A DNA stretch of 64,000 nucleotides, taken from Candidatus Melainabacteria bacterium. GTDB taxonomy: Bacteria > Cyanobacteriota > Vampirovibrionia > Gastranaerophilales > Gastranaerophilaceae. The stretch covers positions 1,612,001-1,676,000 of the forward strand of contig CP091731.1 in assembly GCA_022009935.1 (NCBI GenBank). The letters are read 5' to 3'. A program made the position numbers and the translations under genes. Shown here one piece after another: positions 31,725-41,525 of this stretch; position 1 is the first letter of the stretch; the number at the start of each line of letters is the position of its first letter. The notes beneath the pieces are model-generated. The model did not search any database, was not told the DNA's origin, and saw only the letters and a list, made by a program, of their open reading frames with translations.

Positions 31725-32550
31725 ATGATAAGATTTTTGAAAAATTTACTTATAATATCAATAGGTGCAACACTTGCAGCGTTTTCATTGGAATGTTTTT
31801 GGTACCAAACAAAATTATTGACGGTGGAATTGTGGGTATTTCAATGATGTTAAGCACAATAACGAAGTATCCTTTGGGGCTTTTCACGTTTTGCTTAAAC
31901 TTGCCGTTTATATTTTTGGCACTTCAACGTTTTGGAAAAACCTTTGTAATAAATACATTTTGGGCAATAAGCGTGCTGTCTTTGTCTTTGTCTTTGTTTC
32001 ATCATCATATTGCAACGAATGATGCAATTTTGGCGACAGTATTTGGCGGTGTGATTTTGGGTTTGGGAGTCGGATTAATTCTCAAAGCCAAGCAGCAGTT
32101 GACGGCACAGAAATTATTGCCATTCGTTTGACTAAAAAAGTCGGTTATTCAGTTGGCGAAATAATTATGTGTATAAACTTATTTATTTATACGCTTTCCG
32201 GTTTTTTGTATGGTTTTGACCGTGCTATGTATTCTATATTGACTTATCTGATTGTTTATCGAGTTATTGATATGGCTATTGATGGCTTTAATGAGGCTAA
32301 GTCGGTGTTTATTGTTACTGATTATTCCAAACTCATTGGAGATGCTCTTTTGAAAGAACTTGATAAAGGTGTAACATACATTGATGCAGAAGGTGGTTAT
32401 ACAGGCAAAGCCAAGCGTATTGTCTATTGTGTCATTTCTCGTATGGAACTTGTTAAGTTAAAATCCTTGGTTCATGAAATTGATGAAAATGCTTTTATTG
32501 CTGTTGAAAATGTTCATGAATTTGAAGGAAAAAGATACAGGAAAAAGTAA
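31725..32550 (+). CDS. YitT-family membrane protein (frameshifted)
   Basis: ATG 31725 starts MIRFLKNLLIISIGATLAAF; after a shift near 31792 it reads LVPNKIIDGGIVGISMML, then SVDGTEIIAIRLTKKVGYSVGE and GYDIA-like helices. The C-terminal DUF2179 domain (SKLIGDALLKELDKGVTYI, DAEGGYTGKAKRIVYCVI, AFIAVENVHEFEGKRY) is complete. The family consists of inner-membrane proteins of unknown transport role. The gene is divergent from trpS. Confidence 0.88.
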
Positions 32551-32682
32551 TAGAAATTTATACTAAACTTCCTTTTCGCCCTAACAAACGATGGTTCAAG
32601 CTTTGAACGGTTATAATTTTGTTTGGGAATTTGTTGAAGCATAAATGACTTAATATATGTTGAAATTAGTGCATTTGTTAAC

Positions 32683-32711
32683 TTTACAAAAGTATATATT
32701 TTCGGTATAAT
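32683..32711 (+). promoter_or_regulatory. promoter of peptide gene, copy 1
   Basis: -35 TTTACA (32683-32688) and -10 TATAAT (32706-32711) are separated by exactly 17 bases. The predicted transcript starts near 32718, at the foot of a 9-base-pair hairpin (AACTTTGAT/ATCAAAGTT, 32718-32741). Confidence 0.75.
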
Positions 32712-32763
32712 GAAATAAACTTTGATATTTAAATCAAAGTTGGGTAAGCTTTCTCGGGCTTTG

Positions 32764-32812
32764 ACCTCCGCTTGAACAACAGATTATAGTTAAGATAGTC
32801 AGGCAAGGAGGT
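32764..32812 (+). promoter_or_regulatory. possible anti-Shine-Dalgarno pairing in peptide mRNA, copy 1
   Basis: ACCTCC at 32764-32769 is perfectly complementary to GGAGGT at 32807-32812, the core of the ribosome site 8 bases before the peptide start. Intramolecular pairing would hide the ribosome site, a common feature of type I toxin mRNAs. The same arrangement is present in copy 2. Confidence 0.5.
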
Positions 32813-32820
32813 GAAAAGTA

Positions 32821-32898
32821 ATGATTAATCTTGAATTAATCAAAAAAGTTCTAGAACTACTAGAACTTTTAATTAGATTAATTTTAACATTAATCTAG
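32821..32898 (+). CDS. 25-residue hydrophobic peptide, candidate type I toxin, copy 1
   Basis: ATG 32821 to TAG 32898, with AAGGAGGTG ideally spaced. The peptide is almost all Leu/Ile/Val with Glu at 5, 12, 15, Lys at 8, 9 and Arg at 19, so it forms one amphipathic or membrane-spanning helix. It has the size and composition of membrane-acting type I toxins such as Ibs or Fst-like peptides, though no sequence family is recognised. The mRNA has a structured 5' end and its 3' half is covered by a predicted antisense RNA. Alternatives are a small signalling or surfactant peptide. Confidence 0.75.
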   Translation: MINLELIKKVLELLELLIRLILTLI

Positions 32899-32956
32899 GG
32901 GAAGTTAAGAAAGGTTTCAGGAACTCACACTTCTTGGAACCTTTTCCCTTAGATAT
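32842..32956 (-). ncRNA. predicted antisense RNA (antitoxin), copy 1
   Basis: On the minus strand, -35 TTGAAA (32991-32986) and -10 TATAAT (32968-32963) are 17 bases apart, giving a start near 32956. A perfect terminator lies inside the peptide ORF (about 32870-32842): arms AAAAGTTCTAG and CTAGAACTTTT around TAGTT, then a T run. The resulting RNA of about 115 bases is fully complementary to the second half of the peptide mRNA, including its terminator hairpin. Confidence 0.7.
32910..32945 (+). terminator. terminator of peptide mRNA, copy 1
   Basis: Hairpin AAGGTTTCAGGAA / TTCTTGGAACCTT with loop CTCACAC and a short T run. It is repeated at 33231-33266 in copy 2 with a one- or two-base loop change. 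Confidence 0.65.
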
Positions 32957-33002
32957 ATTTTTATTATACCATACCTTATTTCTTTTTTCAACACTTGCAA
33001 AC

Positions 33003-33030
33003 TTTGCAAAATACATATTTTCGCTATAAT
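33003..33030 (+). promoter_or_regulatory. promoter of peptide gene, copy 2
   Basis: -35 TTTGCA (33003-33008) and -10 TATAAT (33025-33030) with 16 bases between, followed by the same 9-base-pair 5' hairpin as in copy 1. Confidence 0.7.
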
Positions 33031-33141
33031 GAAATAAACTTTGATATTTAAATCAAAGTTGGGTAAGCTTTCTCGGGCTTTGGCCTCCGCTTGAACAACA
33101 GATTATAGTTAAGAATAGTCAGGCAAGGAGGTGAAAAAGTA

Positions 33142-33219
33142 ATGGTTAATCTTGAATTAATCAAAAAAGTTCTAGAACTACTAGAACTTTTAATTAGATT
33201 AATTTTAACATTAATCTAG
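33142..33219 (+). CDS. 25-residue hydrophobic peptide, candidate type I toxin, copy 2
   Basis: Same as copy 1 except Val for Ile at residue 2 and one more A between the ribosome site and the start. The ORF, its ribosome site (GCAAGGAGGTG) and the in-ORF inverted repeat that forms the antisense terminator are all conserved. Keeping both coding and antisense signals in both copies argues that the module is functional. Confidence 0.75.
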   Translation: MVNLELIKKVLELLELLIRLILTLI

Positions 33220-33277
33220 GGGAAGTTAAGAAAGGTTTCAGGAACTCGAACTTCTTGGAACCTTTTCCCTTAGATAT
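33163..33277 (-). ncRNA. predicted antisense RNA (antitoxin), copy 2
   Basis: Minus-strand -35 TTGAAA (33312-33307) and -10 TATAAT (33289-33284), again 17 bases apart, although the spacer sequence differs from copy 1. Conservation of both boxes with a diverged spacer supports selection on this promoter. The terminator in the ORF is identical to copy 1. Confidence 0.7.
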
Positions 33278-33313
33278 ATTTTTATTATATCACACTTTGG
33301 TTCCTTTTTCAAC

Positions 33314-33630
33314 TATTTGTTCTGGTTTTTTTATATATTAAGCCGATGTTTTTTCTGAGAGTTGGATTATTAAATATTTTAGCAATTTTATATAATTAAC
33401 TAAATAATTTGTAGTTTGGAGCAAAATAAAATGTGAATTGGCATAAGTTTTTTATATATTGTAACGAAATATTAACTTGTAAAAATAGATATAATAATGA
33501 ACATGAAAAAAGGTGTTTATTTTTAAGAAGAAAAGTTAAAGAAAAAAATTAAAATGCCGATAAATGTAATATAAAGGTTAAGGGAAATTTAGAAAGTTAC
33601 ACAAGTTAGAAAAAGGGGAAAAGTAGAAAA
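33314..33630. other. AT-rich intergenic region before the large lineage-specific gene
   Basis: No gene or RNA is evident. A TATAAT-like -10 occurs near 33490, about 140 bases before the next start codon, without a clear -35 partner, so a long 5' leader is possible. Confidence 0.4.
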
Positions 33631-35451
33631 TGGGTATGGCAGCATCGAGCTTGAGATTTGCTCAGCTCACAGCAAGAAAAAAATCAAGTAGAGTTTGAAG
33701 GACAACAAATTAACCAACAAAGGTTAACTTTGTCACAAAATCGTCAGCAATATATAATGATATGTTGACAAAACAGGTTCCAACAGCACCTGATCCAAGT
33801 GCATTCACAAAAATTGTGTACAAATTCAACAGTGGTAGAGGCACATCAAGCATTTTGAATTTGGCAAGAAAAACAAGTGGTGCATACAATTATAACGTAA
33901 CCTACAAACGTCCTAAAACAACAACTACCTTATCTCGTTCTTCTTTCACTAACGTCGGATTTGCAAAAACAATAGGTGTAACTGGAGGTAAAGCAAGTGA
34001 AGCAAACTATTATGCAAGAACAGCAAACATAAATGGTGTGGCACGAACTTTGACATTGGTTGGTTCTCCAGAAAAAATGGCAGCTAATCTTGAAAAAAAA
34101 GAAATTTTAAAAACAATGCGAGATATTGAGGCTCAAATAAATTCTTTACAAAATAAAAAAGGAGTTCTTAGTACACAAGATCAACAAAATATAAAAAGTG
34201 CTTTAAAATTGGATTTAACAACAGTAGGTGGACAAGAGCCTGCAAGAACAGCCGTTGAAAAAAAGTTGTTTGGAGAGGGTGATGAAATTGGCTTGAGAAG
34301 CTCGGAAATCTTTCCAACAGCTAATGATTTATCCGGCACAGATAGAGATGCTTCTGATGCTAAAAAACAAGCTGCATATGATATAGCAAATTTACTTGGA
34401 GTTGGTACCAAAACCACAACAGGCATTGCAACGGAATACACAAAAGGTACTTTATTCAATGTTTTAAGTGGGATAATGGATGATAATACCAATATTCAAG
34501 ATAATTTGAAAAGCTTCTTTGGAACTAAAGGAGATAATGGATGGACACTAAAAGAAGAATTTGGCAGTGCGAATAGTACTGATAAATTATCATCTGAAGA
34601 TGTAAAAAAAATTATTTTCGAATTTAAATGAACTTCAAATGGCTGATTTCCAAAACTATTTAGTTGGACAAGCAGGAGGAACAGATTATAGCCCTGCAAC
34701 AGCTCAAAACTACGAAAACTACGAAAACTACACAAACTACGGTCAAGCAGCAGACAGTTTGTATGAAATGGCAAGTGGTCGCGCTGCAGATAGCACAGTT
34801 ACAAGCGACCAAATGATAAATGTGTTACAAGAATTGCTATCAGCAGTTAGTGGCGGCAAGTATACTTCATCAAGTGCTTATGAACAAGCTGAAGTTACTC
34901 CTGCTAGTGCAGCTTATTCAAGCTCAGCATCGACTCCAGGAATTGTAAATGTAAATTCAAATGAAGCACTCTACCAATATGAAGATGACAATGGCAATCC
35001 CTGCTTTATGTTTGTTAATTTGGACAACATAACAGATGATGGTTCAAGCACTTATGCAGATAGCGTATCTGTATATGAAAACGCACTAAACTACTTAGAT
35101 GGTGAATATGAAACCGAACAACAAGATGCAAACGTTATTATGAGCGATGATGGTCAAGTTTCAAAAATCACATTTGCAGACGGAACAGTTGTCACTCCTG
35201 AAGTTGTCACAGAAATGGACAGCGATGCATACGATCAGGCAATGGTTGAATATGAATACAAAAAACAAGTTTATGATAAAGAAATGAATGATGCAAACGC
35301 AAAAGTGAAAATCATTCAAGCTCAAGACCAAAAAATTAGAAGTCAGATTAAAACAATTGGATACAGAACAAAAAGCATTACAAACAGAAATCGACGCAGT
35401 TAAATCATTGCGCGACAAATCAATAGAAAGTGCTTTCAAAACATTTTCATA
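33631..35451 (+). CDS. large lineage-specific protein, unknown function (frameshifted)
   Basis: ATG 33631, shortly after AAAGGGGAAA, begins MGMAASSLRFAQLTARK, and repaired frames continue EFEGQQINQQRLTLSQN. Shifts near 33680, 33750, 34625 and 35345 join four pieces into about 600 residues. It has no signal peptide and no membrane helix. It contains a Tyr/Asn/Ala-rich central stretch (NYENYENYTNYGQAADSLY), a region with acidic Gly/Asp turns, and a C-terminal coiled coil (KEMNDANAKVKIIQAQDQK, EIDAVKSLRDKS). I do not recognise the family. The N-terminal helix and C-terminal coil recall flagellar-type or secreted filament proteins in layout only. A terminator follows. Confidence 0.65.
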
Positions 35452-35502
35452 AATTTCAAAAAACAAATCCCATTTTTCTCAAAAATTATACACACACAAA
35501 AA

Positions 35503-35526
35503 CCGCCAAGTATTGGCGGATTTTTG
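35503..35526 (+). terminator. intrinsic terminator
   Basis: Hairpin CCGCCAA/TTGGCGG around GTA followed by ATTTTT, after the large unrecognised gene. Confidence 0.85.
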
Positions 35527-35800
35527 TGCTTTTTTCGAAAACTTTTGTCCACAATTTTTAAGCTTTTTAAACACATTGCGTTACACATTGGATATATGCT
35601 TACAACGTTCAATTCTTGTGATGTTTATTTTGGCAAGAGCATGACAATTTTAATTATTTTAATGTAAAGTTGTACTTAGTGCCTAAGTTTGTTTATTTGC
35701 AAATTTCGTTATAAAGTTTATAAAAAATTAATTTGAAAAATTGTGTATTTGTAATAAAATAAGATGTATTGTATAAATAAAAAATAAAGTGGGAATAAAA

Positions 35801-36684
35801 ATGGCATTAACTTTTCAGGAACTAATATTAAACTTATCCAAATATTGGAGCGATTATGGCTGTATAATTCAACAACCATACGATATAGAAAAAGGTGCAA
35901 GTACAATGAACCCTGCAACTTTTTTACGTTCATTAGGATCCGGAACCTTGGAATACAGCAATGGTGGAACCGTGTCGCAGACCAACGGATGCAAGGTATG
36001 GTGAAAATCCAAATCGTTTGGGACATTATTTTCAATATCAGGTTATTTTAAAACCATCACCGGATAATGCTCAAGAGTTATATTTGGATTCTTTAAAAGC
36101 TATGGGGATTGATTTATCAAAACATGATGTTCGATTTGTTGAGGATAATTGGGAATCACCAACACTTGGGGCAGCAGGTGTCGGTTGGGAAGTTTGGCTT
36201 GACGGTATGGAAATAACACAATTTACTTATTTTCAACAAGTTGGCGGACTTGAGATTAAACCTGTTGCTCTTGAACTTACCTATGGACTTGAACGTATTG
36301 CTATGTATTTGCAAAATGTTAATTCAGTTTTTGATGTAATGTGGAATAAAAAGCTTAAAATATGGTGAAATATATCTGCAAAACGAAATTGAACAGTCAA
36401 AATATAATTTTGAAGTTTCAAATGCAAAAAGTTTGTTCCAAATGTTCGATTTGTTTGAAAACGAGGTTAACAACTGCTTGAATGCAAATCTTGTTTTACC
36501 TTCGTATGATTATACATTAAAATGTTCTCATACTTTTAATTTGCTTGATGCTCGTGGAGTAATAAGTAAGGATGAGAGGGTTAATTATATAAATCGTGTT
36601 CGCAAAATGGCTTCAAATGTTGCAAAATTATATGTAAAACAAAGGGAAGAGTTAGGCTATCCTTTGATTAAAAAACTTAATTAA
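35801..36684 (+). CDS. glyQ: glycine-tRNA ligase alpha subunit (frameshifted)
   Basis: ATG 35801 after AGTGGGA. The start MALTFQELILNLSKYWSDYG, CIIQQPYDIEKGASTMNPAT, RRPTDARYGENPNRL, YQVILKPSPDNAQELYLDSL and GGLEIKPVALELTYGLERIA are the class II core of GlyQ. Shifts near 35940 and 36350 divide it. The length of 294 residues is normal. The alpha2beta2 enzyme needs GlyS, but no glyS follows; the next 480 bases are noncoding. GlyS must be elsewhere in the genome. Confidence 0.93.
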
Positions 36685-37164
36685 AACTTTCCAAAATGAA
36701 AAACTGAACGGTGTGAAACAATTTTTCAAAAAGTGTAAAAAACAAAGCCAAATTTTACCCGAATGGTACCCATTTCTTTTTATGGCTCGTTTACAAGAAG
36801 AGCTGTTGGTAGGATGCTGTGTTGTGCAGTGGTTTAGCCTGTAGCAAAACTAAAACAATGATTTGTCTAAAAATTTAAAAGCAGGCTACAATATAAAAAA
36901 CAATTAACTTCAGCGGATTGCTGGAATTTATGTGTTGGGTGTGCTGACACATACACGGCGCACTAGTCAAAATTTGGCTAGCCACCACGGGTTTTGTTTA
37001 ATGCAGGGGGACACCTTCGCCGTCCCCCCCTGCAAGCCCTTAATTATTTGCAACTAAAAATGTAGAAAATGAGTAAAACAAAAAGTGTTAAAAAAACTTT
37101 ATTGGTGGTAAAATATAAAATAAGAACTGTTGAATTTTTGTAAAAAAGAAAGTGAGATAAGCTA
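36685..37164. other. noncoding region with GC-rich hairpin repeat
   Basis: No ORF is supported. The stretch 36925-37045 is GC-richer than its surroundings and has a hairpin of GGGGGAC and GTCCCCC around ACCTTCGCC (near 37007-37029). Its CTTCGCCGTCCCC core recurs in the repeats at 42900-43700. It may be a dispersed repeat or an RNA structure following glyQ. Confidence 0.45.
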
Positions 37165-38726
37165 TTGTTAAGAAATTTATTTAAAAATATTACAAAAACA
37201 AAAATCCTGATGAGATGATAGAGAATGCAAAGAAGGCAGGTTTGAGCAAAACTTTGACTGCTTTTGACTTAATAATGTTGGGTGTTGGTGCGATTATAGG
37301 CTCAGGGATTTTTATTGTTGTTGGCATTGCGGCTGCAGGGGGGTGCTCAAGGCCCCGGGGCCAGTCCTGCTCTTGTTATTTCAATGGTTATTGCCTCAAT
37401 AGCTTGTATTTTCTCTGCTTTATGTTATTCTGAATTTGCTTCAATGATACCCGTCGCAGGCAGTGCCTATACTTATACATACGCTACAATGGGTGAATTT
37501 GCAGCTTGGATTGTCGGTTGGGTGCTTATTTTAGAGTACGCAATAGGGTTTATCGCTGTTGCAAGTGCTTGAATAGGTTATCTTATCCAGTTTTTAAAAG
37601 GGTTTCCTTTTTTGCCACATTTTATAACCAATCCACCAATTTGGCTTGTCAATGACTATCAAAGTGCTTTTTGCGTTATGCCAAAAAAGCGGATTGAGCC
37701 CACTTGAAGAAATACCGCATTTTGGAGGACTTCCATTTCACTAAATCTTCCCGGAATATTAATGGCTTTAACCTTAATGTGTATTTTGGTTAAAGGGATA
37801 AAAGAGTCAACAAAATGGCTTCATTAATGGTATTGATTAAAATAAGCGTTATAATGATGTTTGTTATAACTGGTGCATTTTATGTGAAACCTGAAAACTG
37901 GGTGCCATTTGCACCAAACGGATTTAGTGGCATATTTATGGGAGCGTTTATAATTTTCTTTGCTTATATCGGTTTTGATGCCATTGCAACTACAGCGGAA
38001 GAAGCCAAAAATCCTCAAAAGGACTTGCCAATAGGGATTATAGGGTCGCTTTTGTGTTGTACGGTCATCTATGTTCTTGTGGCACTTGTATTAACAGGCA
38101 TGGTGCCAACAAATCAAATCGACTTGCATCTCCTATCGCTCACGTTATGCGAGTTGTGGGGCAAAATTGGGTGGCCGGTCTAATATCCTTGGGCGCTTTG
38201 ACCGGCTTGTCTTCTGTTTTACTTGTTTTATATCTTGCTACAACTCGCGTTTTATATGCGATGAGTCGGGATAATTTCTTGCCAAACATTTTTCAAAAGT
38301 CCACAGCAAATATAAAACTCCACATGTCATAACTATATTTGTTGGAGCTTGTGTAATTGTCGGGTCATTGTTTTTTTAATATTAATATAGCTGCCGAAAT
38401 GTGCAACTTTGGAACTTTTACATCTTTTATTATCGTTTGTGTTGCTGTTTTGATTTTGAGAAAAACAGAACCTGACCGATATCGTCCTTTTAAAGTTCCA
38501 TCTTCGCCTTTGTTCCCTGTTTTGGGGATAGTTTGTTGCTCGGGATTGATGTTGTATTCTATGAAGTTTTTAACAACTTCTCGTTTGCTTTTCCCTGTTT
38601 GGCTTGCTATTGGTGCATTAATATATTTTAGTTACGGTTATCATGTTAATCGTAAAAATGAGCAAAAAAAACTTTGTGGGTGAGGCAAGTCAACAAGAAA
38701 ATAACGAAATCGAGTCAAAAGTATGA
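37165..38726 (+). CDS. APC-family amino acid permease, copy 1 (frameshifted)
   Basis: Probable TTG 37165 after GAAAGTGAG; in the repaired frame the N-terminus leads to AGLSKTLTAFDLIMLGVGAI and GSGIF, the substrate-binding Gly-rich break of helix 1. SGSAYTYTYATMGEFAAWIV, KPENWVPFAPNGFSG and AEEAKNPQKDLPIGIIGSLL mark it as a cationic amino acid transporter (CAT/YfnA-like). Shifts near 37205, 37335, 37570, 37690, 37815, 38130, 38320, 38375 and 38670. The end GEASQQENNEIESKV overlaps the next gene start (ATGA). Confidence 0.85.
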
Positions 38727-40276
38727 AACAAATAAAACAATTTATAAATAATTTACTTTCAAAAAAACAGCCGATGAATTTATAAACGAGTCAAACAATT
38801 CAAAGTTAAAGAAAAATTTAAACGCTTTTGATTTAATAATACTAGGCATTGGAGCTGTTGTCGGAACGGGTATTTTTACAATTATAGGTATTGCAGCTGT
38901 TGGCTCATCGCCTGAGTTTGGCGCAGGGATATTCTGTAGTTTTGTCAATGATTTTAGCAGCCGTTGCTTGTGTTTTTACCGCTTTTTGTTATTGCGAATT
39001 CGCCTCTATGATGCCTGTTTCAGGAAGTGCTTATACATACACTTATGCAACTATGGGAGAGTTTGCAGCTTGGATTGTCGGTTGGATTTTGATGCTTGAA
39101 TATGCAGTTGGAAACATAACAATTGCTTGTGCTTGGACTGATTATTTTTTGCAGTTTTTAAAAGGTTTTCCATTCCTCCCTAACTGGCTTTTAAATCCGC
39201 CAATATGGCTTGTTAATGATTATAGAAGCGCAATTGAAGTTTGTAACAAATCAAATTTAAATCCTGATTTAGTTATCCCAAAAATTTTTAATATAATTCC
39301 TTTTTCAATAAACTTGCCTGCAATATTATTGCTTGTAGCGGTAACTCTTATACTTGTTAGAGGTATAAAAGAATCAACAAAGGTTGCAGGTTTTATGGTT
39401 TTTGTCAAGCTTGCCGTCATTTTTCTGTTTATTGGAGTTGGGATGTTTTATGTAAAACCTGAAAACTGGGTGCCATTTGCCCTAACGGTTTTGGAGCCAT
39501 TACAATGGGAGCATTTATTATCTTTTTGCTTATGTTGGGTTTGATGCTATTTCAACGGCTGCCGAGGAAACAAAAAATCCGCAAAAGAATTTGCCTATCG
39601 GTATTTTGGGTACCTTATTAATATGCACAACTATTTATGTTCTTGTTGCACTTGTTTTAACGGGTATAATGCCTCAAAGCATGATTGATATTCACGCTCC
39701 GATTGCAAAAGCAATGACATATATTAATCAAAATTGGGTTGCAGGCTTAATATCAATTGGTGCATTGACAGGCTTGAGCTCTGTTATTATGGTATATCAA
39801 CTCGGAACAACTCGTATTATATATTCTATGAGCCGTGATGGGTTTTTGCCACCTTTCTTAAAAAAAATCCATCCTAAATTTCACACTCCTCATGTTATAA
39901 CTTATTTATGTGGAACACTTGTAATAATTGGCTCTTTGTTTATGGATTTAAAAGTTTCGGCTGAATTGTGCAATTTTGGCACATTCACTTCTTTTTATTA
40001 TTGTTTGCATTGCTGTTCTTATTTTAAGAAAAAACAGAACCTGACCGTCATCGTCCTTTTAAAGTTCCTTTTTCACCTTTGTTCCCTATTTTGGGTATAG
40101 TTTTAAGCGGTGGATTGATGTTATATTCGATGAAATTTCTTGAGATATCTTCAGTTTTATTCCCAATTTGGCTTTTATTGGGCGTAGGGTTTTATTTTAT
40201 ATATTGCTATAAAAAAAAAAGATTGCTTGTTAAAAATCAAAGCGAAAATAAAGTTTTGACTTCAAGTACAAAATAA
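38723..40276 (+). CDS. APC-family amino acid permease, copy 2 (frameshifted)
   Basis: Starts in the stop of copy 1. The sequence closely parallels copy 1: LNAFDLIILGIGAVVGTGIF, SGSAYTYTYATMGEFAAWIV, KPENWVPFA, AEETKNPQKNLPIGI, GLSSVIMVYQLGTTRIIYSM. The pair arose by tandem duplication. Divergence is greater than in the noise from read errors, so they may differ in substrate. Shifts near 38770, 38920, 39480, 39525 and 40000. About 515 residues, 12 helices. Confidence 0.87.
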
Positions 40277-40320
40277 ACGATAATATTTTTATTATTTAAA
40301 CTTCGGGGAATTTGTTTTAT

Positions 40321-41454
40321 ATGAAAAGAATAAAAAGAATAATAAGTTTTTTTCTGCTCCAAATGTTTATAATTAACTTTGTATTTTGTGCAAATACTAA
40401 TTGTTTTGCAAGTGAAAATGGAAAAAAATTAGAAGGGCATGCCCAATTTTATGAATTCAATGATAACGAAGTAAAAAACATATTCACAGGTGAAACACAC
40501 AAGATAAAGACAAAAGATGTTATAAAAATGACGGTATCAGAAGTGTTATCATCAGGTTTCACTCAAGAAGGAGACGAGTTTTTTGCCCAGATAACACAAG
40601 ATGTTGAAGGTAAAAAAGGTGTTGTTTTGCCAACCGGAACGGTTGCACATGGAACAGTCAAAGAAATGGAAGAGTCAAAACGTTTGGGGCGTGACGGATG
40701 GATTGAAATAAACTTTGATTATCTTGTTACACCTGATGGCAGACAAATCCCTATTGAAGGCAAAATGTCAACAAAAATGCACCCTGTCAAAGGTGTTGCT
40801 AAAACAGTTTTGGTTGACACAGGCTACACACTGGCTGGCGGTGTTGTTGGCGGTTTTGCAGCTTTAAACCTTCTTGGCATAGAAGCAGCCATTGCATCTC
40901 AAGGTTACACTCTTGCCGGCGGTGCAGCAATTGGCGGAGCAATCGGGCTTGGAATAAGTCTATTCCGTAAAGGCAAGGATGTTTTGATTTCTCCGGGGGA
41001 TGAAATTAAAGTTAAAATGCTCACCCCAATTGATTTACCTGTCATTTCTGATGAAGCTTTAATGGTTGAAGAACTAAAATATGAAGGACTTGATGTAAAA
41101 AATAACAAATGTTAAACTTGAAAAAGACCCGTTTGGCGAAATGAATACTTATAATTTGTCTTTAATCATTTTAAATAATACAGACAAATCGTTTTCAAGC
41201 TTTGACCTTGCATTGGTAAGTGAATTGAACCGTGTATTTTATCCTTCTGTTTTTGCAGACAATACTCTTCTTATGAAAACAATAAAACCGCAAGACAGAG
41301 TTTCAGGTCGTCTGTCTTTTCCGTTGACAATCCGAAAAACAACCACTGGCTTGTGTTTTTTGACCGTCGTAGTCGTAAACCACTTGCAAAAATTTCAATA
41401 GACAATGCGATACGGCTTGCAAAACAAAAAGAACGCGAAAAGAAAAATAATTAG
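40321..41454 (+). CDS. secreted protein with glycine-zipper segment, unknown function (frameshifted)
   Basis: ATG 40321 after CGGGGAA, then a signal peptide (IISFFLLQMFIINFVFC). The middle has a beta-rich domain (KIKTKDVIKMTVSEVLSSGF, VVLPTGTVAHGTVKEMEES, GWIEINFDYLVTPDGRQIP) and then a Gly/Ala-rich membrane or zipper segment (AGGVVGGFAALNLLGIEAAI, AGGAAIGGAIGLGISLF). GDEIKVKMLTPIDLP follows. The beta part recalls TrbI/VirB10-like or outer-membrane-associated domains, but I cannot assign it. Shifts near 41095 and 41325 join the C-terminus ending AIRLAKQKEREKKNN. Confidence 0.65.
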
Positions 41455-41525
41455 AGTATTTTAAAATATTTATGTGATAAAATTTTATAATAAAAGTTGA
41501 AAGAAAAATTAAAGGAGAATAAAAA

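Larger units (their letters stand above)
32677..33313. repeat. tandem duplication of a ~320-base toxin/antisense RNA module
   Basis: Two copies (about 32677-32992 and 32997-33313) have nearly identical sequence with a period of 321 bases measured from start codon to start codon. Both keep a sense promoter, a 5' hairpin, a ribosome site, a 25-codon ORF, a sense terminator and a promoter on the opposite strand. Differences are few, and only one changes an ORF residue (Ile2 to Val). Confidence 0.9.

Noticed and set aside
32821..33219. Leader-peptide attenuator instead of toxin gene
   Set aside because: No regulated gene follows in the same transcript, each ORF ends in its own terminator, and a dedicated opposite-strand promoter is conserved.
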